A stretch of DNA of 64,000 bases. It comes from Manduca sexta (lineage: Eukaryota; Arthropoda; Insecta; Lepidoptera; Sphingidae). The stretch spans positions 6,119,556-6,183,555 of the forward strand of contig NC_051116.1 in NCBI RefSeq assembly GCF_014839805.1. The letters run 5' to 3'. The notes under the pieces were generated by a model, which did not search any database, had not been told where the DNA came from, and worked only from the letters and a program-made list of their open reading frames with translations. The position numbers and the translations under genes were made by a program. Positions 50,232 through 60,204 of this stretch are shown one piece after another. Each line of letters opens with the position of its first letter. The first letter of the stretch is position 1.

Positions 50232-50483
50232 CGCACTCTTAATAAAATAGTGACCCATACCAAAATTGCCAATTTGTGGGAATCGTCAAACAACCAATTT
50301 CTTTTCGCGAATTTTTTGTTTTTTTCCTTTCTTTCTCATGCTATAGGTCTCATTATTTACCTATCTTTAATAAGCTCAATTTTATAGCAACTACAAAAAA
50401 AAGGTAGCAAACAAAAATTGGTTTTCCAACGACTGCCACAAATCAACAATTTCGAAATAGGTCATTATTTTATTAAGAATACG
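50232..50483. mobile_element. MITE with CGCACTCTTAATAAAAT ends, copy 1
   Basis: The left arm CGCACTCTTAATAAAATAG with CCAAAATTGCCAATTTGTGG is the imperfect complement of the right arm (CCACAAATCAACAATTTCG, CATTATTTTATTAAGAATACG). The arms are about 70 bp. The interior (CTATCTTTAATAAGCTCAAT) also occurs in the copy at 51918-52183. Non-coding. Confidence 0.72.
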
Positions 50484-50489
50484 AGTAAT

Positions 50490-50722
50490 ATTAACTCATT
50501 ATTATCCCGGATCCAAAACAGGCAGTTTCCCGCGGGATACCTGGAACCATGTGCATAATTACCGCGCCCCGGAGACACTGTCGGAAATATTATGCGGTAT
50601 AAATTAACTGATAGTGATATGTAATAACTGCGCAAATGTGGCGTTGATTTATTTGAGTGTTTTATTCTGGTAACATTGCGCTCAGTTTTGTAATATAACT
50701 AAAATAAATACTAAAGTTTATG
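50490..50722. other. Unassigned patch, partly GC-rich
   Basis: GGCAGTTTCCCGCGGGATAC and ATTACCGCGCCCCGGAGAC stand out in composition. No feature is supported. Confidence 0.25.
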
Positions 50723-50825
50723 AAGATATTAAAATAAACCTATTTTGCGGATTTTATAGCATAATTTTCTGCCGAGGTTTCGAAGACTTTGCCCATAACC
50801 ACGAAAGCGAATAGTTTTAAAATAA
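50723..50825 (-). repeat. Dispersed repeat H, copy 2
   Basis: Inverse of 24421-24562: AACCTATTTTGCGGATTTTA, GAGGTTTCGAAGACTTTGCC and CATAACCACGAAAGC. The hairpin is weaker here. Confidence 0.5.
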
Positions 50826-50874
50826 AATACTTTATTTACCACGTAGGCGAACGAAGTTGCACTATACGTGATAG

Positions 50875-51365
50875 TGGACTACGTAAGTATATCGCGTTCC
50901 AGGATCAGTCTATATATATCTGGTACCGACAGGCCGGCATAATTGTTGTCGATTAATAATATCAGCCCTGTATATACTGTCCCACTGAGCACGGGCCCCC
51001 TCTACTACTGAGAGGGATTAGGCCTTAGTCCACCACGCTGGCCTAGTGCGAATTTGTAGACTTCACACACCCTCGAAAATTCCTATAGAGAATTTCTCAG
51101 GTATGCAGGTTTCCTCACGATGCTTTCCTTCACCGTCAAAGCAAGCGATAATTCACAATGAATACACACATATTTTTTTTAGAAAAGTTAGAGGTGTGTG
51201 CCCTTGGGATTTGAACCTGCGAACATTCGTCTGGGCAGTCCGTTCCACAACCAACTAGGCTATCGCAGCTTACGAGGCTATCGCAGCTTCGATTGTCGAG
51301 GCGCAATTATCTCACATCAATCAACATTCTATTGGACCCCACTCCATTTACTAGGAGCAGTAAGA
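50875..51365 (+). mobile_element. Retroposon B copy split by a SINE-A
   Basis: The left part 50875-50955 (GTGGACTACGTAAGTATATC, CCGACAGGCCGGCATAATTG) continues after the SINE-A at about 51287-51365 (GGCGCAATTATCTCACATC, ATTGGACCCCACTCCATTT). The joined order matches intact copies. Confidence 0.65.
50956..51289 (-). mobile_element. SINE-A copy nested in retroposon B
   Basis: AATAATATCAGCCCTGTATA, GGCCTTAGTCCACCACGC, GATTTGAACCTGCGAACATT and CAACTAGGCTATCGCAGCTT are present. A TTGTCGA duplication flanks it (about 50946-50952 and 51293-51299). The last head segment GAGGCTATCGCAGCTT is repeated once at 51270-51288. Confidence 0.75.
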
Positions 51366-51369
51366 TCAA

Positions 51370-51840
51370 TTTCTCGTGTACGTATAAAAATAGTCGAACA
51401 AACACTACGATAAAAGCAATGTATTCTCATAAGCATATTATATCTTATGCCTATGAGAATACGTACCACATTAAAACACTTAATAATCATAAAGCAATTT
51501 TCAATATCGTTACCAGCCCTGAGGGAATAAACAATTTCTTCCCTTCATTATTCTAGAAAATATTTCATAAAATTCATTTTCTACGCACATAACACGTAAA
51601 GTTATGCCTGCTCGTATTACATTGAGATTTAGCACTTCATTATGATTTGAGTTTGGGTTTAAATTGGTATTACTTTTTGGTTTATGTGTGCAAGTTTTTG
51701 CAGCAATTTGCTGCAAGAATGTCTATATGCGTTTACTCTAAACACAATATTTCAATAATTGCAAACGACTTACCGTTGTAGTGGATTTGCCGCCACAGAC
51801 GATTATAGATATTTTATGTAAGTATGCAACCCTGGAGGGA
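51370..51840. other. Unassigned stretch with one hairpin
   Basis: 51421-51462 is an imperfect palindrome, with arms GTATTCTCATAAGCAT and ATGCCTATGAGAATAC around an AT-rich loop. No other feature is supported. Confidence 0.4.
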
Positions 51841-51917
51841 CGTCAACACACACCCGCCACAGGGTGACTAGGAAACGGGAAGAATAAAACCCGGCTCACC
51901 ATCTTTATCAAACATTT

Positions 51918-52183
51918 CGCACTCTTAATAAAATAATGACCATTTCAAAATTGTTAATTTGTGGCAGTCGTCGGAAAACTAATTTTTGTTTACTACCTTT
52001 TTTTTGAAGTTGCTATAAATTGAGCTTATTAAAGATAGGTAAAAAATTAAACCTGAAAATAAAAAATGAAAATAGCCTGAAACAAAAGGGAAAAAACTAA
52101 AAGGTCGCAAACAGAAATTGGTTGTTTGACGATTCCCACAAATTGGCAATTTTGGAATGGGTCATTATTTTATTAAGAGTGCG
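51918..52183. mobile_element. MITE with CGCACTCTTAATAAAAT ends, copy 2
   Basis: The perfect outer ends CGCACTCTTAATAAAATAA and TTATTTTATTAAGAGTGCG bound a 266-bp element. ATTT directly abuts both sides (51914-51917 and 52184-52187) and is probably the target duplication. It is better preserved than copy 1. The interior TTGCTATAAATTGAGCTTAT is shared, in inverted orientation. Confidence 0.78.
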
Positions 52184-52261
52184 ATTTTGTGTTCCTTATT
52201 TATTCGACCACCATACCCATTGAAGAATACAATAATAGGTGAAACCCACACTAAATCTATA

Positions 52262-52430
52262 TAATATCAGCCCTGTATTATATACTGTCCTACTGCTGCA
52301 CGGGCCTCCTCTACTACTGAGAGGGATTAGGCCTTAGTCCACCACGCTGGCCTAGTGCGGATAAGTAGACTTCACACAACCTCAAAATTTCTATAGAGAA
52401 CTTCAGTATGCAGGTTTCATCACGAGAGTT
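52262..52430 (-). mobile_element. SINE-A 3' half
   Basis: ATATCAGCCCTGTATTATAT, GGCCTTAGTCCACCACGC and GCAGGTTTCATCACGA. It ends abruptly next to a short TTAGG-like run. Confidence 0.7.
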
Positions 52431-52433
52431 AGG

Positions 52434-52450
52434 TTAGGTTAGGTCAGGAA
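52434..52450. repeat. Short (TTAGG)n-like run
   Basis: GTTAGGTTAGGTTAGGTCAGG contains three perfect units of the insect telomere motif and one mutated unit. It is too short to claim a telomeric origin. Confidence 0.5.
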
Positions 52451-52939
52451 AAGGCGTGAAGAATGTGTCTTTTAGGGATGGGTAGGGTTAGTATAAGAGG
52501 TCTATATAACAGGATATTTACGCCTGTATATTTAGATAGTAGTACAACCATTAAAAACAACTTGCTAACACAACGCAAACTTGATTGGCAACGAATCGTC
52601 GCCGAAAAGGACGACAAGTTTAACCTGATCTCTGATCCCTACGGAATTTCTTTCACGAAGTGCATGAAGGGCTGTGAAGGGAGGCTCATTTTGCGTTGGT
52701 ACTGTGATATCATTTGTCAACGTCCATCACAGTGAAGTATTGATGGATTCTCATGTGTATTTTCGTCTTCGATTTGTTTATAAAGCCATATATTTTAATG
52801 TTCGTCAAATGTCGCTAATAGTAGGTCATATATCATTACGCCTTTTATCCCAAGGTATCGTGCTATGTGCTAGTATTTTCGCAATACTTCTTCTAGTTTC
52901 ATGATTTGATCCAGTAATTTGATCAGTCAAATTCTAAAC
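52451..52939. other. Unassigned stretch with an open frame
   Basis: Positions 52463-52735 are open on the plus strand (90 codons; GLYNRIFTPVYLDSSTTIKN in the peptide). The product resembles nothing I recognise. Codon use is unremarkable and no regulatory context is seen, so it is not called a gene. Confidence 0.2.
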
Positions 52940-53045
52940 TTCAAATACTGAGCAGAAAAACCCAATATCAATTTACCTGATCGAGGATCGAACCCGAGAC
53001 CTCAGCATGGTCGAACCACAATACAACACACAAAGGCAGTCGCAA
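52940..53045 (-). mobile_element. SINE-2 head fragment
   Basis: AATACTGAGCAGAAAAACCC, GATCGAACCCGAGACCTCAG (box B reversed) and CACACAAAGGCAG. Confidence 0.6.
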
Positions 53046-53171
53046 CACGAACCTCGCCACACAACAGTTATTGAAATAATAAAATTTTAAATTAAGTTCG
53101 ATCTGTATGAAAATCACAAGATCAATTCCACGCCTACCCGCTCTACTTTACTAAAACACACTTACATCATC

Positions 53172-53410
53172 ATCACGCCTTTATCTTCGAAGGAGGCAGA
53201 GATGCAACCAGATCACCCACTTTCCATGCATCTTCCCATGATGTGATAGTTGAGCCTATTACCATCACGAGGACAAATTCCAATTTCGAATGTTTTTTTT
53301 ATTATTTTTTTTGTTCTTTTGTGTGTAGAAAAATAAATGGTTTAAATGGTAATTTCAAATACGGAACACAAAAACCAAATTTCACTAGCTTGAGGATTTG
53401 AGTTCGGGCC
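53172..53410 (-). mobile_element. SINE-2 distal part with an insertion
   Basis: ATCACGCCTTTATCTTCGAA, TCCCATGATGTGATAGTTGA and GGACAAATTCCAATTTCG match SINE-2 in reverse. An AT-rich insertion from about 53290 separates this from a degenerate head (TTGAGGATTTGAGTTCGG) near 53390. Confidence 0.5.
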
Positions 53411-53417
53411 ATCAGAG

Positions 53418-53792
53418 AAATAGTTTTTTATTGCTTTTAATGACGAGACGAGCTTGTCGTACGCCTGATAAGCGATACGACCGCCCATAAACAATAGAAA
53501 CACCATCCAACACCTTGAATTACAAAGTATTGTTTGGTATTCCACTGCGCTCACCATAAGACATGAGATGATAAGTCTTATGAATAAGACATAATACTTA
53601 TAAGAATTTCGCAAAGCTATGCTTGGTTAAAACACATATTTACTCGATCAGCTATGAGTCTAAATGTCTCATTATGTCCAGTACTTACTGGCTACAATGT
53701 CAAACCGGAACACAACAGTGACTACACACTTGGCGGTAGAAATAGACATTGCGGTGGTACCTACTTGGACTCTCACATATGAGAGACCTACC
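53418..53792 (-). mobile_element. Retroposon C copy with a 91-bp insertion
   Basis: The T-run, GACGAGACGAGCTTGTCGTA, GATACGACCGCCCATAAAC and a terminal GAGAGACCTACCAG delimit the copy. About 53582-53672 interrupts it between AAGTCTTA and CATTATGTCC. The insert contains the 65-bp scrap of 49998-50062 in reverse and has weak inverted ends (AATAAGACAT / ATGTCTCATT). Confidence 0.65.
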
Positions 53793-53879
53793 AGTAATAG
53801 CAGTATCACCGAGTCATAAAAATACAATAGTCAAACACGCAAATCTCGAACGGAAAATACGTTACAGAATTCATGTTTA

Positions 53880-54400
53880 TTGGTGTTTGGCGGGCTCCGA
53901 CGTTTCCGGAGACCGGATATGTCCGCGGTCCTCGGATCGGCCGGACGTTGTTGTTTGCAACACTAGAAGCCGGATTAGTTGGAGCCGGCTCATCCGTTGG
54001 TATTTTTGTGGGTGTTTATTTTTGGATTGTTGAATTTTTGTTTAGTTAGTTATGGCTTATTCCATAGTCGATTTACGGTTATTTATTATAAAGTATATCT
54101 TTGTTTGGCTATGAAAATATCAATTTTTTATCTAATTTATTTAGAAATAAGTTTGTATTTGTATACGATGAAATAATTGCCAAAATTAAATCGATTTAAA
54201 AAAAAATCATCCTAGTGTATCCAGGCCCCTTTCTACATAGACCGCATTTTTTAATGTTTCAACTTTTTAGTACTGCACAACGCCATCTATCGGGTCAAGA
54301 ACTATGTTTTCAAACTGAAACCAACCAAAAATATTCATAAAATTTTGGAGATAAGCGGAGACAATACGCGCGCCACTGTTAATTGTACTAAGCATTTACG
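53880..54400. other. Unassigned stretch, GC-rich at its left end
   Basis: CGACGTTTCCGGAGACCGGA, CGCGGTCCTCGGATCGGCCG and GTTGGAGCCGGCTC lie at 53897-53993. The open frames there are short and unrecognised. Confidence 0.25.
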
Positions 54401-54409
54401 CAATAAGAT

Positions 54410-54580
54410 GAAATGAAATGAAATAATTTATTGAACCTGTAAAATGTGATATATTATTTAGATTCCGTCAAAATTAACTCGACCACCAATTCGGAAAGCA
54501 GTTCTCACCAGAGAACAACGAGAAAGAAACTCCAGTGTTGGCAAGAAGTTTACAAAGTTTTATGTTAAACAAAGAATGGC
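54410..54580 (-). mobile_element. LINE 3' region fragment
   Basis: The AAATGAAATGAAATAATTTA start, CAGTTCTCACCAGAGAACAA and GAAAGAAACTCCAG resemble the reversed 3' end of lepidopteran CR1-like LINEs. Compare AAGAAACTCCGGGC in the 15.2-kb fragment. Confidence 0.4.
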
Positions 54581-55040
54581 ATGGCAGTAAAACTCGAACA
54601 AACAAAAAATAATTTTTGTATTAAAAATCACTTTCCTTGAATGCCACTGTCTATATTTCTTTTAACTAAATAGACTTGTAGCCGAAGCCGCGAGCAAAGC
54701 CTAATGTTTCGACCTCCCTTCCCCAAAGAAGCTGTATCGTTCTGTGGCACTGAACGAAAGTATTTACATTTTAATGAGCGGAGCTTTTTCTTGTAATTGT
54801 ATTTTAACTATTCACAGGGTCCGAGTACACAGTTGAGGTCGGTGAGTGGTGCAAGTCCGTTTTAACGACGTTAGTTTTTTTAGATAAAACAGCTGCACAG
54901 CAAAATTTACAAACGATAGTAATTATATCAATAATTACGTAAATAGCTCACATTTTTCATAGTTTACTAGAAAGAGAATAAAAAATTGCCGTAAGTCGAT
55001 AATCATTATTTTTAATTACGTTTTTGGTGTAATGACAGTA
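54581..55040. other. Stretch without recognised feature
   Basis: Nothing beyond a scrap resembling the GCTTCGGC-containing interspersed repeat at 54680. Confidence 0.3.
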
Positions 55041-55154
55041 TAAGGCTATGAAGCTTGAGGTCCTGGATTTTATTCCCAGATCACACATAAAAAATTGTTA
55101 AAGATTTTCGATTTGAAAACAATAATTTGCCTGAAACTAAAAATTGAAGTGCGA

Positions 55155-55675
55155 CGTGTCGTAGACGCCAAGACCGGCTTTCTGAATTTAGGGGATTCAT
55201 GACCCCCTACCAAAAAAGCGGCGATAGCCTAGTTGGGTGTGGAACGGACTGCCAAGACGAATGTCCGCAGGTTCAAATCCCAAGGGCACACACCTCTGAC
55301 TTTTCTAAAAAATCATGTGTGTATTCTATGTGAATTTATCGTTCGCTTTAACGGTGAAGGAAAACATCGTGAGGAAACCTGCACATCCGAGAAGTTCTCT
55401 ATAGGAATTTCGAGGGTGTGTGAAGTCTACCAATCCGCACTAGGCCAGCGTGGTGGACTAAGGCCTAATCCCTCTCAGTAGTAGAGGAGGCTCGTGCTCA
55501 GCAGTGGGCAAGTATATAATACAGGGCTGATATTATTATTTTTTATTATGACCCCCTACTTAGCGAGGGGGACACAAGGCGACTTTTTGTGCGACAATAA
55601 AGCCGTTGGTTATACCTTTATCACAGACGCTAAGACCAGCTTTCTGAATTTGGGGGATCCATTATCACCTTCTCA
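55155..55675. repeat. Local direct duplication around a SINE-A
   Basis: CAAGACCGGCTTTCTGAATT at about 55168 recurs as TAAGACCAGCTTTCTGAATT at about 55630. Both are followed by T(A/G)GGGGGAT(T/C)CAT. The two copies, roughly 45 bp each, bracket a SINE-A inserted later. Confidence 0.5.
55211..55547 (+). mobile_element. SINE-A copy with 12-bp target duplication
   Basis: A complete SINE-A, from AAAAAAGCGGCGATAGCC through TAGGCCAGCGTGGTGGACTA to CAGGGCTGATATTATTATTT. The flanks duplicate ATGACCCCCTAC at 55199-55210 and 55548-55559. It is the best reference copy of the family in the window. Confidence 0.92.
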
Positions 55676-55699
55676 CCAAGGGGGACCATGAGGCCCCAA

Positions 55700-56222
55700 C
55701 TCGCAGGGACACCTATCGTCTTTACCACTGTATTGTACTTACCATGAAGGCCATTCTAACACTCACTCTATTCTAGTTATTGCCTCACTGAATTCTCAAC
55801 TATACTGCGCAGGAACAAGAGAGTTTTTACGCCATCCCGCATTCTCTTTCGAAAGTTATTGTTGCACGCGAGTAAAAGCTTCCGAAATACAATTATACGT
55901 ATTTTTTCAGACTGAAAGTCATTGCGATTGTCCCTTTATGGTTATGGGGACTTTATCTCCATTAGTTTCGAAAATTCGACGCTGTACCTATTTCAGTGTT
56001 AACTATAACATTCATGAAGTATTAAGTTATTTTTAGAAACGCTTTAAAATGTTCCTTAGTAAGTTAAGTGTTGGAAATCATTTGTTATTAGTTTGAATTT
56101 TATTTTATTGTTATTGCTGTCTTAACATTGTTAAATTTAGAGTTAGATTACATTGTTAGATGTAAGTGTTTTGGCCAAGTGCTGTAAACTTTCATTAAAT
56201 TTATAAATAAATATATAACATG
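55700..56222. other. Unassigned stretch ending in a LINE-like tail
   Basis: AT-rich. The final 60 bp (GGCCAAGTGCTGTAAACTTT, AAATTTATAAATAAATATAT) could be a LINE 3' tail, but no coding remnant supports it. Confidence 0.25.
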
Positions 56223-56320
56223 AATCTGGAACTAGTGTCCGATATGGCGATACATACATGGCGAAAAGGTGTCCTATCTCTGCCTATCGCTTCGCTGGTG
56301 AAGATGTGACGTGTAAATGT
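56223..56320 (+). mobile_element. SINE-2 body fragment
   Basis: GGAACTAGTGTCCGATATGG, CGATACATACATGGCGAAAA and TCTCTGCCTATCGCTTCGC are a diverged SINE-2 body in plus orientation. Confidence 0.4.
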
Positions 56321-56613
56321 TCTTCGCCAATAAGCTGATAGCGTCTGCGCTATGCCTGTTGCCTAATTAGCCCAACTGCATACCATTTGGTAGAGACTTT
56401 CCCGCCGTCACACCGACCACTAAAACTGCTGTAAGCCAGGATCAGCAGTGGCTGTATGACACCCAGCGGTAATGGTCGCTGTCTCAGAGAACACTTATCT
56501 TTATCCCGCAACGAAATCAATCAAATAGAAAGATAGGGAGGACTTGGAAATATTAATTTTCTTTATGGAACAGTGAAATAGACTAATACTAATTTGATAA
56601 TGTTTAAAAAAAT

Positions 56614-56936
56614 CCCTTATTAACAGTTGTTCAGCAGCGCTTCGACTTATTTCTTAGTTCCCTTATTAACAGTTGCACAGCAGCGAGTCGACTTATTTCT
56701 TAGTTCCCTTATTAACAGTTGTTCAGCAGCGAGTCGACTTATTTCTTAGTACCCTTATTAACAGTTGTTCAGCAGCGAGTCGACTTATTTCTTAGTACCC
56801 TTATTAACAGTTGTTCAGCAGCGAGTCGACTTATTTCTTAGTACCCTTATTAACAGATGTTCAGTAGTTAGTCGACTTATTTATTATTCTCCTTATTAAC
56901 AGTTGTTCAGAAGCGAGTCGACTTATTTTTAAACAC
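56614..56936. repeat. 46-bp tandem repeat, seven units
   Basis: Units start exactly every 46 bp at 56614, 56660, 56706, 56752, 56798, 56844 and 56890. The unit is CCCTTATTAACAGTTGTTCA then GCAGCGAGTCGACTTATTTC then TTAGTA. Units 4 and 5 are identical. Unit 1 has GCTTCGAC for GAGTCGAC, unit 6 has ATGTTCAGTAGTTAG, and unit 7 begins TCC. No period-breaking indels occur before the last unit ends. Confidence 0.95.
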
Positions 56937-57415
56937 CTATCTAAAATTAAGATTATGATATTTAATTAAATTATGAATTTATATTGTAACATATTACGAT
57001 GGTATTGTCATGTCTGTTAAAAATAAAAACGCCGAAATTAAAACCAAGAATAAAAAAATTACTCCTTATTTATTTAAAACTCTAAACTCAAACAAAATAA
57101 TTCCACAGACCCCAAAATGATTAACCAAAAGCAGGTGTCGCGAACATTTTCCCGAGCCCTAATAAATCGTTTGTTACAAATCGCGCCGTTTCAACCCTAA
57201 TTCGCCCCTAAATAAGGCCTGGAAGTTTTGAATATAATTTGTAAAAGCACTTTTTGGGTCAATTAGACCCTGTTAATGTACTTTACTTGTTGGGCTGTTG
57301 TTTTTTATTTACTAGAGAGGGTTAGTTTTATTTGTAATTTTAAATGGGTCACATTGACCGCTAATGGCATTAAATCCCGCATTTTTAAGATCAAGAAATA
57401 TTTCTCGCATTAATT
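56937..57415. other. Stretch without recognised feature
   Basis: Nothing is supported. Confidence 0.35.
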
Positions 57416-57416
57416 T

Positions 57417-57650
57417 ATTACTGGTAGAAGGTTTCTCATATGTGACAGTCCGTATGTATGTGAGAGAAAATATGCTTAGGTACCTAGGGATATTTTCTGT
57501 CGCCAATCTACAGTGTATAGTCACTGTTGTGTTCCTGTTTGAAGAACATTGTACCCAGTGTAACTACTGGATATAATAAGACTTGTCATCTCATGTCTCA
57601 GGATGGCAAGCGGAGTGGAATAGCACACAATAGTTTGTAACACAGGTGTC
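57417..57650 (+). mobile_element. Retroposon C copy, 3' end missing
   Basis: TTACTGGTAGAAGGTTTCTC, GTCACTGTTGTGTTCCTG, CATCTCATGTCTCAGGATGG and GTGGAATAGCACACAATAG follow the retroposon C order. Confidence 0.6.
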
Positions 57651-57670
57651 AAAATTATTTCGCAATTCTT

Positions 57671-57850
57671 TCTGGTGATAGGATATTTGCATGCCCGGAT
57701 TTTGAACAGCGCACCCAAGTTAAACTCGCTTTACTTACCCACACAAATATGTAATCGTTCAAATAGGCCGGCATAATTGTGTCGACTGGCGTGGTAATCA
57801 CTCGTAAGTCGACTCTGGACTCCACTTACCATCAGATGCAGTGGAGTCAA
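57671..57850 (+). mobile_element. Retroposon B, internally deleted
   Basis: TCTGGTGATAGGATATTTGC, AATAGGCCGGCATAATTGTG and ACTTACCATCAGATGCAGTG. The middle third is replaced or lost. Confidence 0.55.
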
Positions 57851-58670
57851 TTTTTGATGCTAATATAAGAAAGCAGGTAAGTGGTATGGCTAGGCATGGG
57901 ACCTAACATGACCAAATTGAATAGCTTCTGTCTACCCTTGAAAAAGTAAAAATATGTGATACTATCAATGTGACTTGATCTGAGTTTAGGTTTCAGATTG
58001 AAAATAGGATTTCTATACTAGCAGAGTACGCACGCGTGATCTTATTTACTTTCTAGGAAAATTCCATTTTGCCAGGATAAAACTGTATTGCGTTCCTCCC
58101 TTCAAATATTGAAAGTCTGTTGCTTATTTGCTCGAAGTACCATAAAATGTGGGCCAGATATAAATCATGGAATTTTAACTAGTAATATTTCGACGGTCCC
58201 CACGTAAAATATCGAATCAGGATAATTCCATTTTGCCGATGCAATACTTTACTTAGGTACCGTGAAATAAACATCGCTTGTTTAGTGTTAATTATCATGT
58301 GAATAAGCACTTCGATCCTTATTGTCTTAAATAAATGCAGGTCATTATAATAAGGACCGTTTAAATATCGACAGTCCGTACGCAAAGTACTTATTGAATC
58401 TGTGAATGCAATTTTGCAGATTCAATACTATACGTAGGGACCGTTGATTTATGGGAGTTTGTATATATTAAAGATGTGGGATTAGTTATTAGTTTTAGAT
58501 ACTGTTTAGCAGTAATCTTGAAACTACGATATTACCCATTGTTTCGGTATTACCCTAACGCCAAAGTTTTCTGCAACAGTTATTTAAAGTACTGTGAGGC
58601 TCGGATTTTAATCCTGAGACATGCACTAAAACACCTATACATATTATCAAAGTCCCATTTTTTGTCAGTC
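57851..58670. other. Stretch without recognised feature
   Basis: No supported gene or repeat. Several copies of a TTTTGCCGATG/TTTTGCAGATTCAATAC-like phrase near 58235 and 58410 hint at local similarity only. Confidence 0.3.
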
Positions 58671-58674
58671 TGTA

Positions 58675-58850
58675 TGTTATCGATTTTCTCAAAATATACT
58701 GAACGGATTTTTATGAAATTTGGTATGGAGATAGTTTAAGACTGTGGGAAGGTTATAGGCTACTTTCTATCCCGCAAAAATATATAGCGCGACTTTTAAC
58801 CCGGAAAACACATCCAGGCGCGCGAAGTCGCGAGCAAATACTGGTTTTAT
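58675..58850 (-). repeat. Common insect repeat, inverse of 12805-13015
   Basis: TCTCAAAATATACTGAACGG, AAATTTGGTATGGAGATAGT, GGAAGGTTATAGGCTAC and GGCGCGCGAAGTCGCGAGC are the reversed landmarks of the 12.8-kb repeat. Confidence 0.5.
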
Positions 58851-58924
58851 ATGAAATGGAGACGCGATCTTTTTCTGTGCTAATTTGGCTTCACCCAAAA
58901 CTGTAGGCACGGCTACTGACTAGG

Positions 58925-59115
58925 TGTTTTTTTTCTTTTATAGACGGTCTTTTTTTTTGTTTTTGGAGAACGCCATAATTATCGTCGGGGGTACCCTGCT
59001 AACGGTGTACAGGCGATCCCCCGGCTTAGCAACCATGGCGTTCCTTAGGGAAGTGGGATGGGAATTTGTGGAATATGGGGATGGGAGAAATAAATTTAAC
59101 TCAGTGTTTATAGAC
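58925..59115 (-). mobile_element. Poly-A retroposon (about 330-bp family), fragment
   Basis: The T-rich left edge, GATCCCCCGGCTTAGCAACC and GGAAGTGGGATGGGAATTTG are the reverse of GGCAGTTGCTAAGACGGGG and neighbouring sequence in the 15.5-kb copy. Confidence 0.5.
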
Positions 59116-59494
59116 GGTCGCATCATTTAACATGAGGCAAGCGGCTTGCTCGTCTTACCATTAAGCTGTATACACTATACAACCTCATTACCACGAGGTT
59201 TAGAACAATTCGGAACAATTTGTAACAAAAAAGCAGAAGTAATGTATCAAGTTGTATTACTTCGTTCGAAGGTACAAAAGTGCCGGGGATTTTAAATTAG
59301 ACGGTTTGTACACCTCATGATTGTAGAACGAGAGTTGGGTGCAGGTTTTTTTAAATATTTAACTTGCAGATATATTTGCTTGTTGTCGCCCTTTGACTAT
59401 TATAAGAAAAATTCGGAGAGTGGTCAGAATCTCATATAGATATGGTTAAGCCTGCTGCACCTCAAGAACACGATCATTTTCAATAATCAAATTA

Positions 59495-59705
59495 TGTATA
59501 CAAGGTGTTAAAGTCCACTATAGTGACCCACGTAAGTGTGTCGCGTTCCGGTATGAGCCTGTGTATATCGAGGTCTAAGAAGCCGACATAGTTGTCGACT
59601 GCCGAAGGGTAATCATCTTTCGTCAGTTTACATTCCATAAGACCCCATTCCATTTATTATCAGATGCAGTGGAATCGCTTTGACTTGCACGTGTAAAAAA
59701 ATTAA
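59495..59705 (+). mobile_element. Retroposon B copy, diverged
   Basis: ATACAAGGTGTTAAAGTCCA, GTGTCGCGTTCCGGTATGAG, AAGCCGACATAGTTGTCG and TATCAGATGCAGTGGAATCG, with the poly-A remnant GTAAAAAAATTAA. Confidence 0.6.
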
Positions 59706-60200
59706 TCTCGCGTCGTTCCGCGAAGAGCTCAGCTATAATTTGTCTAAGCTTATATTCCCTTCTAGTACAATAGCGTGAACCTGTCACGATGTTACACACA
59801 TATTTTAAAATAAACAATTACTTTAACATCAATTACTATCAACCCAAAAAAACTCTATACAAAAACCCTACAAAATTTCATAAAACAAGCTCTCGCACTA
59901 CTTTTCATTTTCAACATTATCGCGTCGGCTTTTATATCTTCCTTATTACCGCGGCGTGTTTATTTCGCAAATTAGAAAAGGAAAAGCATTCACCTTCGCG
60001 GCGTAATTTGTTCCAAAAAGTATTCTACGGTACAGTAACAAAACAGTGAATTAAGTGTGGATTGCACGTAACAAAGGCAATTTATGGTTGTACAGGTTTT
60101 TTGTTTAGACGATACTGCGTTGAAATATCTAAGGTGCTAGTGTTGCGTATCATAGCATCACGCATTCCTTTTTTAGGCGTAGACAGAGGTATTAACTTAT
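59706..60200. other. Unassigned stretch, no repeat match
   Basis: Two partly overlapping open frames (59789-60049 and 60062-60322) have unrecognised products. Their sequence has no second copy here. Confidence 0.2.
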
Positions 60201-60204
60201 ATTT

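Noticed and set aside
52434..52450. Interstitial telomere or chromosome fusion site
   Set aside because: Only three perfect TTAGG units are present, which is expected by chance or as repeat debris.
56614..56936. CRISPR-like array
   Set aside because: The 46-bp repeats are directly contiguous with no variable spacers, and this is animal nuclear DNA.
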